A DNA stretch of 64,000 nucleotides from Bactericera cockerelli (Eukaryota; Arthropoda; Insecta; Hemiptera; Triozidae): the NCBI GenBank assembly GCA_024516035.1, contig CM044956.1:52999316-53063315 (forward strand), written 5' to 3'. Below are positions 35,312 through 47,105 of the stretch, piece by piece. The translations under genes were made by a program, and so were the position numbers. The notes under the pieces are model-generated. The model did no database searches. It was not told where the DNA came from and worked only from the letters and a program-made list of their open reading frames with translations. Every line of letters begins with the position of its first letter. Positions within the stretch are counted from its first letter, which is position 1.

Positions 35312-37478
35312 TTACTCGAACAGTACATGTATTGTTTTCTTTATTGCTTTACTATCCATATAATTATGGAAGTTTATAGTTTATTTATAGAATAAGTAAT
35401 AGTGAGTCAAGGGACGAGGTTAAAGCCCGTAGCTTGCACCTAACCATTACTATACGTATGCATGGTGAGTTTTTTTATTGTTACTACGCGCAGGTTTTCA
35501 TTTTTTTAATAGAATAGGAAGGAAGACCCGTGACAAGTTTCAAACAGCCTTCCCAGTAGAGGCCTTGAACACTGGGAACACAGTTGATCGAAAGGATAAT
35601 AAAAGAGAACAAACAAGAGAGAGGAGAAGGAGAAGAGAAAGGGGAGATTGTAAAAGGAAGAACATGCTAAAATACTTAAAGCAACACAACAACAAGTAGG
35701 ATTTGCAGAAGTAAGAGAAGTAAGGAGTGGGTGATTGACATGTACTCGAAATGTTTATTTTCTGGTTGAATTTCCCTTCTCGTTTCCTCTCCTTGCTGAA
35801 TTCCTTTCTATTACACACATCAAGCTTCGAGTTCTCACGTCTGGATTCTGGATTTCTCTTTTCTTCTCCCAACCTCGAATGGTTTTTCCATCTTATTGTA
35901 TCTCCCTCACTTATCTTACTCAATAAGAGCAAAAATACTTTAGTTCCCGAGAAAATTAAGCCATCAAAGGCTTTGCAGGGATCAGTAGGTGGAGGGTTCC
36001 CCAACTCTCTCTTCTAGGTTCAATGCGGGCCTCAGAAATTAGCAGCTTTTATCAATACTAGAAATCTGGAGGGTGTTGGTGAGAGCAAGATTATCGGGGT
36101 TTTAAGCAACAAGTGGAAGGATTTATCAAGCGAAACGACCACTCTGCATTATTAAGGAGGATCAAGCTTGTCTTATGTTATGATAGCACCTACTTCTCCC
36201 TCCTCAGAGAAACTTACACCCATCCTAGCTATTTAAGTCTGTGACTCATGAAAGAGCGTTCTTCTTGTTCTTTCCACGCCTAGACTCCCAACAAAGGTTG
36301 GCGATCATAATAGCGGTTTGTTTTCTTGGTTTTATTATCTCTAGACAACAACTCAAAACACATATTAGAGGATTATAAAACTTTTTCTACAATGACCTTC
36401 AATTTTTCTCTCTATATTGGTATGCAATGCAACATATTTTGTATTTAGACCGACAAAGAATGTGACCGAAATATTGTATCTTTTTTTTTCACGTTTCTTC
36501 TTATTTCTAATCCTTTTATTTTTATTCTTCTAGAATAAAAATTCTATTTTTATTCATACTTCTTTTTTCTGATTCCAAGATATTTTTATCAGTTTTCGAT
36601 AAAGGAGTTTGCCCTTTTCGATGAAATCGAACATTTCTTTTTTTAATCAGTACCCACACAACACACATGAAACATAAAATAAGACCAATTATTAAAAGTA
36701 ACCCGTACAGTAGAATTCTATTTATTATTTATTTTGTTTTTTGTTACTTTATTCAGAATAAATAAATTATATTCACTGTCACGTCATGAGTTCATATAGG
36801 AAATAAATGACACTAGCAATAAAAATAAACCTTCCTGCGCTATCCTACTATACAAAATGAAGCTATTTTTCTGGAATCACATAAAATATACTTATGTATA
36901 TTGTTTCTTATAATTATAAAATTAAGTATATTTAGCTTTTTTAATTTTATTTAGCTGCTCTCGATTTACTGAACTGCAATATCTATAATTCTGTACCATG
37001 TAGTAAATTTTAAGTGAGCCTTCTATCTATAACAAGGTCACTAAAAATAAATTATAAATTAAATATTTAAGAGTTTTTCTTCAATTTTCAACAGTTATAC
37101 AGATTTTGACTTTTCCTGCGTTGGTTTTGACTTTTAGTTGGTCTTTTATCCGACAAACAAGGATACCCAAAGAGAAGAAATTTTAATAAAAGACGAAAAC
37201 AAAAAAAAGGACGCCAGAAACAATGGAAAAAGCAGATACAGATCTCAATTAGGAAAAATAAAAGAACAATGAGGACCAAAGAGAGAGAAAAGAATTTTTC
37301 TTCCTTCTCCCTATCTTCTGACAGCAAGTGATAAGCTTACAACGTGCTGCAAAGGCTTTAAATTCGAGGGGGTATGGCGGAGAGAGGGGAGAGGGCGCTC
37401 CATACGCTGGGAGGCCCTTCGAAAAAAAAGGCAAGATAAAATTTGTTAATTTCTGTTTTCAATTCATTTATTCATTTT
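35312..37478. other. No supported gene
   Basis: An open frame of 154 codons on the minus strand at 35540-36004 is Ser/Leu/Lys-rich without a recognisable domain. I would not call it. Confidence 0.4.
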
Positions 37479-37993
37479 TCTCTTGCTAGGTCTTAGTAGT
37501 GGCTTACTCAGTCTCTCTTTATCTCGGTTTCTCTTGCTGGATCCTACTCAGTCTCTCTTTATCTCTGATTCTCTTGCTGGGTCTTACTCAGTCTCTCTTT
37601 ATCTCTGTTTCTCTTGCTGGGTCTTAGTGGCTTACTCAGTCTCTCCTTATCTCTGTTTCTCTTGCTGGGTCTTACTCAGTCTCTCTTTATCTCTGTTTCT
37701 CTTGCTGGGTCTTACTCAGTCTCTCCTTATCTCTGTTTCTCTTGCTGGGTCTTACTCAGTCTCTCTTTATCTCTGTTTCTCTTGCTGGGTCTTAGTGGCT
37801 TACTCAGTCTCTCTGTATTTCTGTTTCTCTTGCTGGGTCTTACTCAGTCTCTCTTTATCAGTGTTTCTTTTACTAGGTCTTACTCAGTCTCTCTTTATCT
37901 CTGTTTCTCTTGCTGGGTCTTACTCAGTCGCTCTTTATCTCTGTTTCGCTTGCTGGGTCTTACTCAGTCTTTCTTTATCTCAATCTCTATTTC
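37479..37993 (+). repeat. Tandem array, 40-bp unit, about 12 copies, open in all frames
   Basis: The unit is cttgctgggtcttactcagt plus ctctctttatctctgtttct. Three copies carry an extra 8 bases (agtggctt). Because 40 is not a multiple of three and no frame has a stop, 206- and 136-codon open frames arise. Their translation cycles through LLGLTQSLF, LAGSYSVSL and SCWVLLSLS. I regard these as noncoding. Confidence 0.92.
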
Positions 37994-38509
37994 ATTTCAT
38001 TCTGATTCTGTCTCCACTTTGTAGCATCTTGTTGTTTTTTGGAAAATTTCGAAAGCTTCCAGTGACAATATTTACATTCAAAGTACACAGAGAAATAGAG
38101 TAGTTGATGTGAGCAGAGGAAGCGAGTGATAGAAATAGTGAGAGAAAGAGGAAAAGGGGAAAGCTTGATGAAAGGAGAGATTTGAAAATTATGAGAAGTG
38201 TGAAATATGGCTGTGTATAATAATTGAATGTTTGTGAGGTAAATAGTGCTTTGTTGTTCTAGAGATGAGTTATTACCTCACTTCCGAGATGAATTATTAT
38301 TTACTCTCCTGGTGTGGATAAAGAGTAGAAGAGACATGTTTAGAACAGTGGATTCGAATTATCGTGAAGGATTACTGGATGAGAACTGAAATTGACTATC
38401 TGTCTTTAGAATAATAGTACCATAAAAAATGTCAATAAAATAGACGATGAAGAAAATCAAAGGTATATCCTTAAACCAATTTTAGTTATTAAAAGTTATT
38501 AAAATTATT

Positions 38510-38734
38510 ATGGATGAATATCAGTTTTTTATGTGTACTAAAATTTATAAAACTAAATTTGATGTACATTATTTACAGGAAGAAAAATTGACCTTAAAAC
38601 TTTTGTCGTTGTACAGATATTGGCTAGAAGTTAAAAAAAATGAAATAATCGCTCAAAAACCAAAATTTGTTTTTCGATCTATATATTTCTTTCATAAATC
38701 CACATCAAAAACTCAAAATTTCCAGTTATGGTAA
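38510..38734 (+). other. Short upstream open frame overlapping the start of the 356-aa gene
   Basis: A 74-codon frame whose stop (TAA at 38732) overlaps the ATG of the downstream gene in another frame (ATGGTAATG). It is rich in Lys, Phe, Tyr and Leu, as random AT-rich DNA would be, and I recognise no domain. It contains a possible splice acceptor (ttatttacag ending at 38580). It could be 5' UTR with an upstream ORF, part of an upstream exon, or nothing. Confidence 0.15.
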
Positions 38735-39798
38735 TGTCACAAAACTGTTACGATCCTAGAAGATTCCCCATAAGTACGCCATCTAAATCTATAGGAATCT
38801 CACACAATAATGATCAGAATCATGTGAAATTCAATACTGATGATCATCGCACAGTCAAGAAAGAGATGAAACGTTCCCATTCGGATATAAATCTGAACAG
38901 ACCAAGAACAGCTAGCTCAAATCCTAGTCAGGCTAGATTGAGTGTGTCCGATTCGAATATCAGTATTACAACTAATAATGAGGAAGATGATTGTTATACC
39001 GACCTCACCACATCAGTATATGCAATGGCTAGCCCAGATGGGAAAAAGTTAATCTACACACTCTTTGTCCCCGTGGTTATCTCATCTGATAAACCTATTT
39101 CACCTAAATGGGCAGCTTTGTGTCAGGAATCTTCTTCTTCGAAGACTAAAAAGATTATACCTGTATCTTCACGAAGGAAACGAGTTCTCAGTCAATCAAG
39201 ATATTCTGTGTACTGCGCCTCTCAACCTGATCCCTCAATGCGACTCGAAGGACCTTTCACTCACCTAGAAACCTGTGCTCTACCTCCTGGGAATATGAAC
39301 TGCTGCAACTGTCCCAACTTTTCACCAAATAACAATGGTCAAGAAATACTAATGCAACCACCATGCAACTACCCAATTCTTTCTCAAATTCCACCTCAAT
39401 GTCCTCCTCCTCAGCCTCCACCTCAACCTCAACCTCAACCTCCAAATGAAACCCCAGAAAAAAATCCTGAAATTCCACCAGAATCACTTGAAACAGAAGT
39501 TATTGAAGCAAACTGCCCAGCGTACGACTATCTCACGTTCAACCAATTCCAAGAGCTTGGAATGTTAATGAGACTCCCATGCAAAGGATTTTTCTTCCGG
39601 TTCTTGTTCATTCTGTTGATGTCGCTTATTTATTTCTTAATAGCTCTTTGTCTCTTTTTTTATCTTTGCGATAAACTTGAGATTGGATTTATTGGCACCC
39701 CCTCAGAACACAAAACGGAGGCGGAAGTGGTTACGGATAAAAATTTCTGGGATGTGATAACACCAAGGACATCTGACCTATGGAGACAGTGTTTCTGA
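38728..39798 (+). CDS. Unrecognised single-pass membrane protein, Pro/Gln-rich, 356 aa
   Basis: Longest complex-composition open frame in the window and the only one that reads like a host protein. Layout: polar, Ser/Asn-rich N-terminus (about 1-90); an ordered-looking stretch with an IYTLFVPVVIS core (about 98-130); a basic patch with SSRRKR (about 141-152); a Cys-rich piece with CCNC (about 183-196); Pro/Gln repeats PPPQPPPQPQPQPP (about 226-239); one strongly hydrophobic helix (about 288-314); and a 42-residue acidic tail ending WRQCF. There is no N-terminal signal peptide, so it is probably tail-anchored or type II/III. Two in-frame ATGs lie 6 bases apart (38728, 38734). The frame is open upstream only to 38698, after a TAA at 38695. 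A possible splice acceptor (tttccag) ends at 38724, so this could be the last exon of a longer gene. AATAAA at 39830 and 39847 follows the stop. I do not know the family and infer no function beyond membrane association. A decayed copy is the alternative, but 356 codons without a stop in AT-rich DNA argues against it. Confidence 0.65.
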   Translation: MVMSQNCYDPRRFPISTPSKSIGISHNNDQNHVKFNTDDHRTVKKEMKRSHSDINLNRPRTASSNPSQARLSVSDSNISITTNNEEDDCYTDLTTSVYAMASPDGKKLIYTLFVPVVISSDKPISPKWAALCQESSSSKTKKIIPVSSRRKRVLSQSRYSVYCASQPDPSMRLEGPFTHLETCALPPGNMNCCNCPNFSPNNNGQEILMQPPCNYPILSQIPPQCPPPQPPPQPQPQPPNETPEKNPEIPPESLETEVIEANCPAYDYLTFNQFQELGMLMRLPCKGFFFRFLFILLMSLIYFLIALCLFFYLCDKLEIGFIGTPSEHKTEAEVVTDKNFWDVITPRTSDLWRQCF

Positions 39799-39829
39799 TA
39801 ATACAACCAAAAAAAAAGTAAATGGTAAT

Positions 39830-39852
39830 AATAAATTGATTGTAGCAATAAA
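39830..39852 (+). promoter_or_regulatory. Two polyadenylation signals after the 356-aa gene
   Basis: AATAAA hexamers at 39830-39835 and 39847-39852 lie 29-54 bases after the stop region of the open frame ending at 39798. Such a short 3' UTR is normal for a compact insect gene. AATAAA is common in AT-rich DNA, so this is supportive only. Confidence 0.45.
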
Positions 39853-39859
39853 TTATAAA

Positions 39860-42500
39860 GGATTATCTAACCAAAAGCTAACATGTATTTCTTACAAAGA
39901 ATTTTCACAATTTTTTTTTTCATCTCTGTTTACACGCAAAAATAATGCTGCAATTACGTAAACAGGTTTGAAGGAGACATACAGACTAAAGACCTATATC
40001 CAGGCCCTCCCTACATCTTTGTTTGAATTGTTCCAAAGTGAGATCGAGATCCAAATTTGCACTGTTACAATAAAAATTAACTTCATAATAATTTAAGTAA
40101 AGGGGCAATATTCTTTAAACTTTAATTAAATTATCAGTCAGACTGCATTACTTTATACAAAAGTAACCACAGTAACCACATAGTAGTAACCACATACCTA
40201 TTATGTATGTGATGATTTTCATCTAATTTTTTTGGAAAACTGGTACGTCCTTGCACAGGACGTATAACATTATACAAACACAATAAAAAAAAACAGGCAA
40301 AAGCATTTCAATCTACCTAATAGCAAAATATTGCATAGACTTGTCTATTCAATTATCCAATTTAACAGCAAAAGTTGCACAGATTCATCACCCGTGAAAT
40401 GAAGGGTTCTAAATTTCTCATCATTGCATGCATAAAATCTCTTTAAACATTCTATAAACCTTATTAAAGCGGATGTAATGATCTCCTCTGGAATTATTAT
40501 TCCAGATTTCTCATTTCCCAGACCTGCTCCCTGCAAACCCCCACATCCAGCTTGTATCAAACGGTAAATACACTACTATTCATTCCAGACTTATCTCGAG
40601 GAATTCTCTCCGTGCCGTTTGCATATCTCTTCTACTCGCCATTTTCCTCTTATTACTGTGTTCGTAATTGAAATGTACGTCGTATTTTCCAAATAAGATT
40701 ATGTTTTTCAATTACAAAAACAAATAACAACGGGAAACATCATAGCGCTGGGAGCGAGAAATGCAGCTAATCCGGAATAGACGTCAGTAAGCTCTGGGAA
40801 GTCAATTCTCTTGTTTCCATTACTTTAGGTGTGAAGCGATGGCGACGGCAGTGAGAGCTCAAACGGAACTCTGTCATTACTGCTCGGGGAAATACGGCGA
40901 TTCCTATTCAAATTTACATTTTTCCTTCAACCCATGAACAAAACCCTTCCTGGCTGATTGAAACCCTACGTAATTGACTGTGCATACTAAAAAGAGTTTC
41001 TGCTGGCAAACTCAATCTATTTTATTAGTTTTCATCCAATCCCATTTGATTAGTAGTCAAGAAGCCGAGCACTCTTTCGAGTTCATTAATCTTCAGGCTG
41101 TGTGCCCTCTAACCTGGAAGACAATCACTTATAGATAATCAAGTTGAGGTGTTAATATGACTATCCTGAACTTTACTTTGAAAAAAATGAACTTTTGACT
41201 AAATCTACTTAAAAAAAAAACACATAGTGCAGGAACATATTGTATTTTTTAGACTTGTGTATGTAAGTCATTTGAAAGTGGGGTTGGTCTTGCCTCTAGA
41301 TTCACATATTGACCAGATGAAAATACAAAACTCTGGTAAATTATTTCAACTCACAAGCAGCTCCAGGAGAAAGAGAATAACAGCTAACTAAGCGCAGACT
41401 AAATAGCAACAGTCATATCATGCTCGTACACATTACTGCAATTAGGGTCTGGCTTTTGGGATTCGTTTAGAACAACAATGGAGGATATCAGAAGCTTTGA
41501 GGTAATAATTTCGAGAAAAAAAATCCTTAAATTATGATTCCTCGGGGGTTTTCCCTTGCAGAGGATTTTTTCCACATAATTTTACTTTTATCTTTTTCCC
41601 CATCCTAAAAATCATTATACATACATTTTCATTTTATATTTCAATTTGTTATTTTAATGATTTCGACCGAGAAGTCGGGAATAACTTTTGAAATTTTCGA
41701 ATAATAAATTCCTATGGGTGTTGTTTGGTGGGAAATTTATTGTTCTTCTCATTTATATGAAAATCCACATCGGGAGAAAAAATGCCCCGCCATCCACTAT
41801 GTGAAGCTTTACGCCCATTATTAAATAGCTATGCTACCTGGTATACATATTCAAGTGGGATCATATTATTTACATAGGGAACGTAATACATAATGCTCGC
41901 AACATACAAACCCTAATATGTTGCCAGCGCGTACAGTTCCACTTGAATTATACATAGTGCTGCACATTTTGAGAGTTAATTTACTGTACATTATTTATTT
42001 TATTGTATTATTTAAAACTTACAATGCATGTTATTAACAAAAACTTTTTGCCTCCCTAATGTATAAGCATTGAATGTAATACCTACCTTTTGCAAATTCT
42101 TTTTTTATTATGCATTTCAGTTCCAATTGAACTTTAGACTTTTCAAAATGTAGTTCTGTTTTGTATTGTTCCGACTTTAATGTTATTTGTGAAAAATTTA
42201 TTGTTGACAATATGGGTTTTATTTTTTATTCAATTTCCTTTTTTTAATACCTGGAGAACATTTTTCAGAAACCTATTCTAGTAAATTGTAACCGCCCACA
42301 GCTTGGATGTATCGCTCATTCTAAGCTTTGTTCTAAGTTGCTTTCATGAAAATAGGAGGTCGCCAATGTTGTCATAATTAAACAGTCGTGTCCCAGAGAA
42401 CGCCTCCTGAATGCGACATTTTTTAATATGGAAAAGTGAACGAACGAAGTGATAGTATGGATGCATGAATTATAATTAAATAAAATATTCATGGAAATAT
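39860..42500. other. Unassigned DNA downstream of the 356-aa gene
   Basis: AT-rich, with no open frame longer than 71 codons and no repeat family recognised. Confidence 0.45.
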
Positions 42501-42507
42501 ATTTTAA

Positions 42508-42744
42508 TTATGGTTAAACGTCGCGTCGGATTCAACGACGGGGTTTAATTCTGCATAAGCTAAAAACACAGAAACCAGCTACTCAAATTAACCACACCCA
42601 ACCAAAGTGGGGTAGGGAATATCCAGCATCACGAGTGTTCGAATCTGAATGGTCACCAATCCAAGTTCTAGCTTCGCTGGACGTTGCTAAGCTTCAGCAA
42701 TTGAATGAGCACTGTTGGATTCAACATGCTATCGACGCTGATTA
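42508..42744 (-). mobile_element. SINE-5S copy
   Basis: Full-length on the reverse strand: tail ggttaaacgtcgcgtcggat, body caaagtggggtagggaatat, 5S head ggtcaccaatccaagttcta through tgctatcgacgctgatt. Confidence 0.82.
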
Positions 42745-44490
42745 ATCAAAATATTCAAAGGCTCTAAAACACGGCTGTCACAAATAGAACAAAAACGAGT
42801 TAAAACGACGCCTTTTTTCTATGTGGGTCAGTTTGAATTCAAAGGAAAAAACTATCACACTGGTCGTTCGCTAACTCAAAACCAGTCGAAAATCCTCAAT
42901 ATTCCAAACGCATCCCTCTTATCTCTTGTGAAAGCGACGGTGCTGGGTATTGCATGCGTGCCAAGATTACTTTCTTAGGACAAACAGGTCATAAAAAAGG
43001 GTTCTGGGGGGAGAAAGTGGCGGGCTAGGGGTCATCTGATATTAGTTTTCAGAGAGGGGGAACCCATGGAGGAAGAGGGGGAAAGATAATAACAATAATA
43101 GCGTGGAAGCGGGAGTGTAATATTTGTCACAATTTGAATAAAACAAATGATGGAGTGATAGCGCAGAGAGGGTCCGTTTTAATGCGTACCCTCCGACCAC
43201 CACTCCTTCAGCCTCCTGCCCTAGACTCCTTATCATCTCCTCATCCTCCTCCAACCACTTCCCATCCGCCTCACTAGAGACATTATTTAGTTCGTGACTC
43301 GACTGCAGGATGGTAGAGTCCTTGTATCTCGTTTTCTAGAGGATAATGTGGATGAGGGTTAAGTGAGGGATGAGGGACGTTGCAACGGGAGTATGGAGAA
43401 ATAGAGATAGACTCGTTTGATAAGTTTTGGTTTTAGAGAGAGAAAAAGGGAAAGGTTGTGTGGGAGAGAGAAAGAAAGAGAGAGAGAGAGAGACAAAAAG
43501 TGAGATTCAGATATAATGGAAAATAGAAAACGAAAAAAAGGATAACTGTTTTATTGGGAGGGATTAATATTTTCTGGGAGGCACTAGTATTTGTTATTTT
43601 TTAAGCAACTGTTTACACTTAATCAGAAATAGGTTTTCTAAAGAAAGCAATACTCAACAGCAATACACTCTAGTGAAATTAGAGTACATTAATTAAAAAT
43701 AAAATTTATATAATAGAGCAAGTTGATGGGGCAGTGTGCCTCTGACACAGGCACCATTTCCTCATTGGATAGCAACTGACAGTCTTTGACGAAGAAAATT
43801 CTAAGACCTCTTTTCTCTGGACACTGTTGTTAGATTTTGGCCCACGGTTTTAATGAAGAGTTTGGTTTCTGCACTCCAGGGACAGAGAGTTTCGAAAGCT
43901 AAGTGAAGACGTAGCTTTTACAAACCAGTCTTATCCTGCCCAACGAATTAAGTAAATGGCTTAACACTTTAGATCTGCACATTTTTTTCATCTCAAATGT
44001 CCTACAGATGTTGAAGAATGGTTAGGCAAAATTCTGTCCATTAACATGCATTTGGTGACCAAATTTTGGTTAAACAAACCCTAGAAAAAAATTTGATACA
44101 TGAATTTTTTTAGTTTTATATTTTGTTGACTTTCATCAATTTTATTTGTACGTGGATTGTAGAGGTTTTGGTTAAATTTTATACAGGCAAAATTTCAAAG
44201 AGAAAATGTTTCCAGCCTAAAATATTTTCGTCAACATTATGAGCAACCATTCAATGTCATAGATGCCTATGATAATCCTTCTGTCAGGGATGACCATGAC
44301 CTGTGTATGTTGCCATATGAAAATATGCTTTAGGTTTTGGAAGAGACGCAGGGGAAAATGTTAAACGCTGATAAAATAACGTATATAAATTAAAATAAGG
44401 TATTCAAAATCATGTAATAAAAAAAAAACTCTAGGTATACAATATAAACTATACATACTCGTTATTATGTGTACAACTGTAGGTATACAT
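42745..44490. other. Nothing recognised
   Basis: Includes a short GA microsatellite (about 43466-43492). No supported gene. Confidence 0.45.
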
Positions 44491-44493
44491 ACT

Positions 44494-44622
44494 TTTTTTA
44501 GTTATCATATTTGTGTTAATCACTTTCATCACAAAATCTACTCAAACTCGCTTGACTAAATCTACGCCGAAACCGGGACGACCTCCAAGTTCCACGACCT
44601 TTTCAAGCTACTGAGTTCGGTT
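44494..44622 (-). mobile_element. SINE-A copy with small deletion
   Basis: The tail (gttatcatatttgtgttaat) and body are present. The B-box region is damaged by a short deletion (gaaaccgggacgacctccaa). Confidence 0.82.
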
Positions 44623-45225
44623 TTTGTATTTGAATTTCCTGCATAAGCAGAAAACATGGAGAGTTGTGTTTCATAGTAAATTATTGCACACACTAGGCCA
44701 CATCTGTGGCACGTATTTATCAAGTGATCGAAAAATACTTGGACAAATAAGATGGGAAAACACAATTTACGTCTCTGAATATACATTCGATCTGAGAAAG
44801 AAGTGTTAAAACGGAGAATGAATCAGAAGACTAGCAGAGAGAGATGTCTTAATTATTTGAATCAGCAGCGCTGGTGTCGAGGTCCCTTGGGATTGCACAC
44901 AAAACGCTTTCCTAACCGTCCTAAGTAAATAAATTCCGAGACGCTTCTGTTATTTGGTCGAGCATTTGAATTTATCGTCCACTTCCAAACCAATGGAAGA
45001 CGAGCGGCCGTGTGCAGGGACAGACAACACAACAAGAAAACACAATTTGGGTCAGAAGAAATAGATAATGGATGCATACATATTGTATGTTGCTGTAAAC
45101 AGTTTAGAAAGAAAATAAATAATAATATAATATTATGCTCATGGTATATAAGGTTTCTCTGTGCATATTGCATAAAACATTCAATATTATAGAAATAATA
45201 GAAAAATAGTGAAAAAGAAAAGCTA

Positions 45226-45367
45226 CTGACCTCAATAGCTTGATCGATAAAGCGGTGGACTTATAATCTTTAGGTCGGTGGTTCAAGACCGAGGTTCAGC
45301 GCAGATTTATTGAAGCGAGTTTGAGGAGTTGTGACATTATGAAAGTGATTTGCAGAAGTATGATAAT
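45226..45367 (+). mobile_element. SINE-A copy
   Basis: Full-length: ctgacctcaatagcttgatc, B-box region ggttcaagacc and the tail ttgtgacattatgaaagtga. Confidence 0.85.
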
Positions 45368-45459
45368 GTGGTGAAGAATTAAAGAGAGCCACAACTGAGG
45401 GTATGTAGGAGCAAGTATACGAGTAAGAGCGGACCAGAAATACGAAATCAACAGTCTTT

Positions 45460-45665
45460 TTATTATTATTATGAAACTCTTTATTAGAAGAACATAGATA
45501 AATAATGGTAAACAAATAATGGTAAAAATTAAAATACAAATTTGACAATATTGATATAAACTGGAAAAAATAAACAAAATACATACATACGTCCTAATTA
45601 AAGGGCGGGGTTCTTGCCTATGGCAATCTCTTCCACCCAACTCTTTAGGGTTTTCCACGATATAT
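45460..45665 (-). mobile_element. LINE 3' end (family L1 of this window)
   Basis: On the reverse strand, gggtggaagagattgccata is followed by ggcaagaaccccgcccttta, an A-rich stretch, aataaagagtttc and a terminal trinucleotide run. The same order recurs at 57330, 28165, 31740 and 53690. The upstream translation WVEEIAIG suggests the C-terminus of a LINE polyprotein. Confidence 0.65.
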
Positions 45666-45797
45666 TTCCATTAATTTAAAAGAAGGATTCAAATCTTTAA
45701 CTTTTTCAAATGCACTTACGTACGTGTATTTTCGTGTCAAAGGTCACTGAACTGTCAGTGAGGACCGAATTTTGAGACAGGATTAGAGTTATTCTAA

Positions 45798-45870
45798 GAG
45801 GACACTATCAGCCTGAGTCAGCTGATAGCAGTATCAGGCGCTGTGACACTATCATCAGCTGACTATAGTG
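45798..45870. repeat. Nested inverted repeats
   Basis: ctatcagc and gctgatag form an 8-bp stem, and gacactatcatcagctgac repeats parts of the same motif next to it. Confidence 0.55.
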
Positions 45871-45875
45871 GGGGT

Positions 45876-45984
45876 TTAAGCCATAGGGTACCCTTAGATT
45901 TAATCCTATCCTGTTTCATAATTTGGGAGGGTATGTTAAGTCATAGTGTACTCTTAGATTAAATCCTATACTGTTCCATAATCC
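45876..45984 (+). repeat. Two-copy diverged tandem repeat
   Basis: ttaagccatagggtaccctt and ttaagtcatagtgtactctt each begin a unit ending near cataat, about 60 bases apart. Confidence 0.75.
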
Positions 45985-46671
45985 ATTTCACTAAAGACCT
46001 ATACCTAACTTTAGTGTTGATATGTGATGAATGAGATATAAGAAATCAAAACTTACACTTTTCCCTACTACACATTTCCTCCAGACAAAAAAATCTGTAT
46101 TCCCTCTACCCTCTCCTAACACCTCCCCCCCCCCCTCAGATCATTTTAACACTGAGCTCGGTTACCTAGAATACTATTGAAACACACAACCGTGTATAGG
46201 TTTATAAATTTATATTGTAAGCAAGTGTGTGTAATGGTTTTAAAGCTGACACCATTATTATCAGATATGTGACAAGACTATAAAGAACAGAGCGTGGAAG
46301 AAAAGTTGGAAAGCTCAAACTGGAGGGGGCGGGGGGTCGAAGCAAGATAGGGGTTAAGGGTGGAAAGTAAAAAAGAAAGCTGTACAAAATAAGACAAGCA
46401 TTGGAGGAAGGGAATACATACGACAGTATTGGAGAAAGCCAGGAGAGAGCGAGGCAACGTTCTTTTCGTATTTTTTTTTCTCTGTAAAAATTAGATACCC
46501 TGACTGGAATTTTAAGTATGTCTATTTTCTGATTGGTTCTGCAATTCTCTAGAACAGTTGTATGGGTGCTGAGGGTCATTGTTTATGTTGTGGCTTGTGG
46601 GGACCAATAGAGATAGTCATAGCTCTGATCAGTAACCACCTCATGTAACCTACGTCCAGCCAGTCTTCGTA

Positions 46672-46875
46672 ACCAACGGTTGTGACTACTACCCGTAGTC
46701 CAGAGAAACCGAGTACAATTCAATATTGTGGCAGACTTTTCGAAGAAAAATCTGTTCCCTCACATCGCGTGAGGCTGGTATTTTCGGCTCTACCCAACCT
46801 GGGTGATGTTAATGAGGGTAGGTATGATTCCCAGCGGATGGAGGGTAAATCTCGGCCTGACTGCTTCAAATCAGC
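46672..46875 (+). mobile_element. SINE-E, tRNA-like head on a SINE-5S-type body
   Basis: The head, ggttgtgactactacccgta, and ggcagacttttcgaagaaaa match the copy at 48950-49090 in inverse orientation. The body (cccaacctgggtgatgttaa, then agcggatggagggtaaatct) matches the SINE-5S body. So two different polymerase-III heads carry one central domain. Confidence 0.65.
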
Positions 46876-46958
46876 AACTGGTCACTTGCTGCTTCTTTTG
46901 TGGAACTCCAACCATTCTATAATAATGAAAATAATTAAAACACCTTCTGTAACGGTAA

Positions 46959-47105
46959 CAGACCTCAATAGCTTGACCGATAAGGCGGTGGACTTGTAAC
47001 CTGGAGGTCGGTGGTTGAAGTCCCGGTTTCAGCGAAAATTTAGTAAAGCGAGTTTCAGCATTTTTAATATCACGAAAGTGATTAACACAAATATGATGAC
47101 TTTTC
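46959..47105 (+). mobile_element. SINE-A copy
   Basis: Full-length: cagacctcaatagcttgacc, loop cttgtaa, ggttgaagtcccggtttcag, tail aaagtgattaacacaaatat. Confidence 0.87.

Noticed and set aside
35540..36004. A 154-codon minus-strand protein
   Set aside because: Biased Ser/Leu/Lys composition over GA/CT-rich DNA, overlapped by open frames on the other strand.
37483..38103. A 206-codon open frame with a repetitive hydrophobic protein
   Set aside because: It is the 40-bp minisatellite, which is open in every frame.
45798..45870. Operator-like nested palindromes
   Set aside because: No gene nearby to regulate, and the match lengths are modest. Kept only as a repeat.
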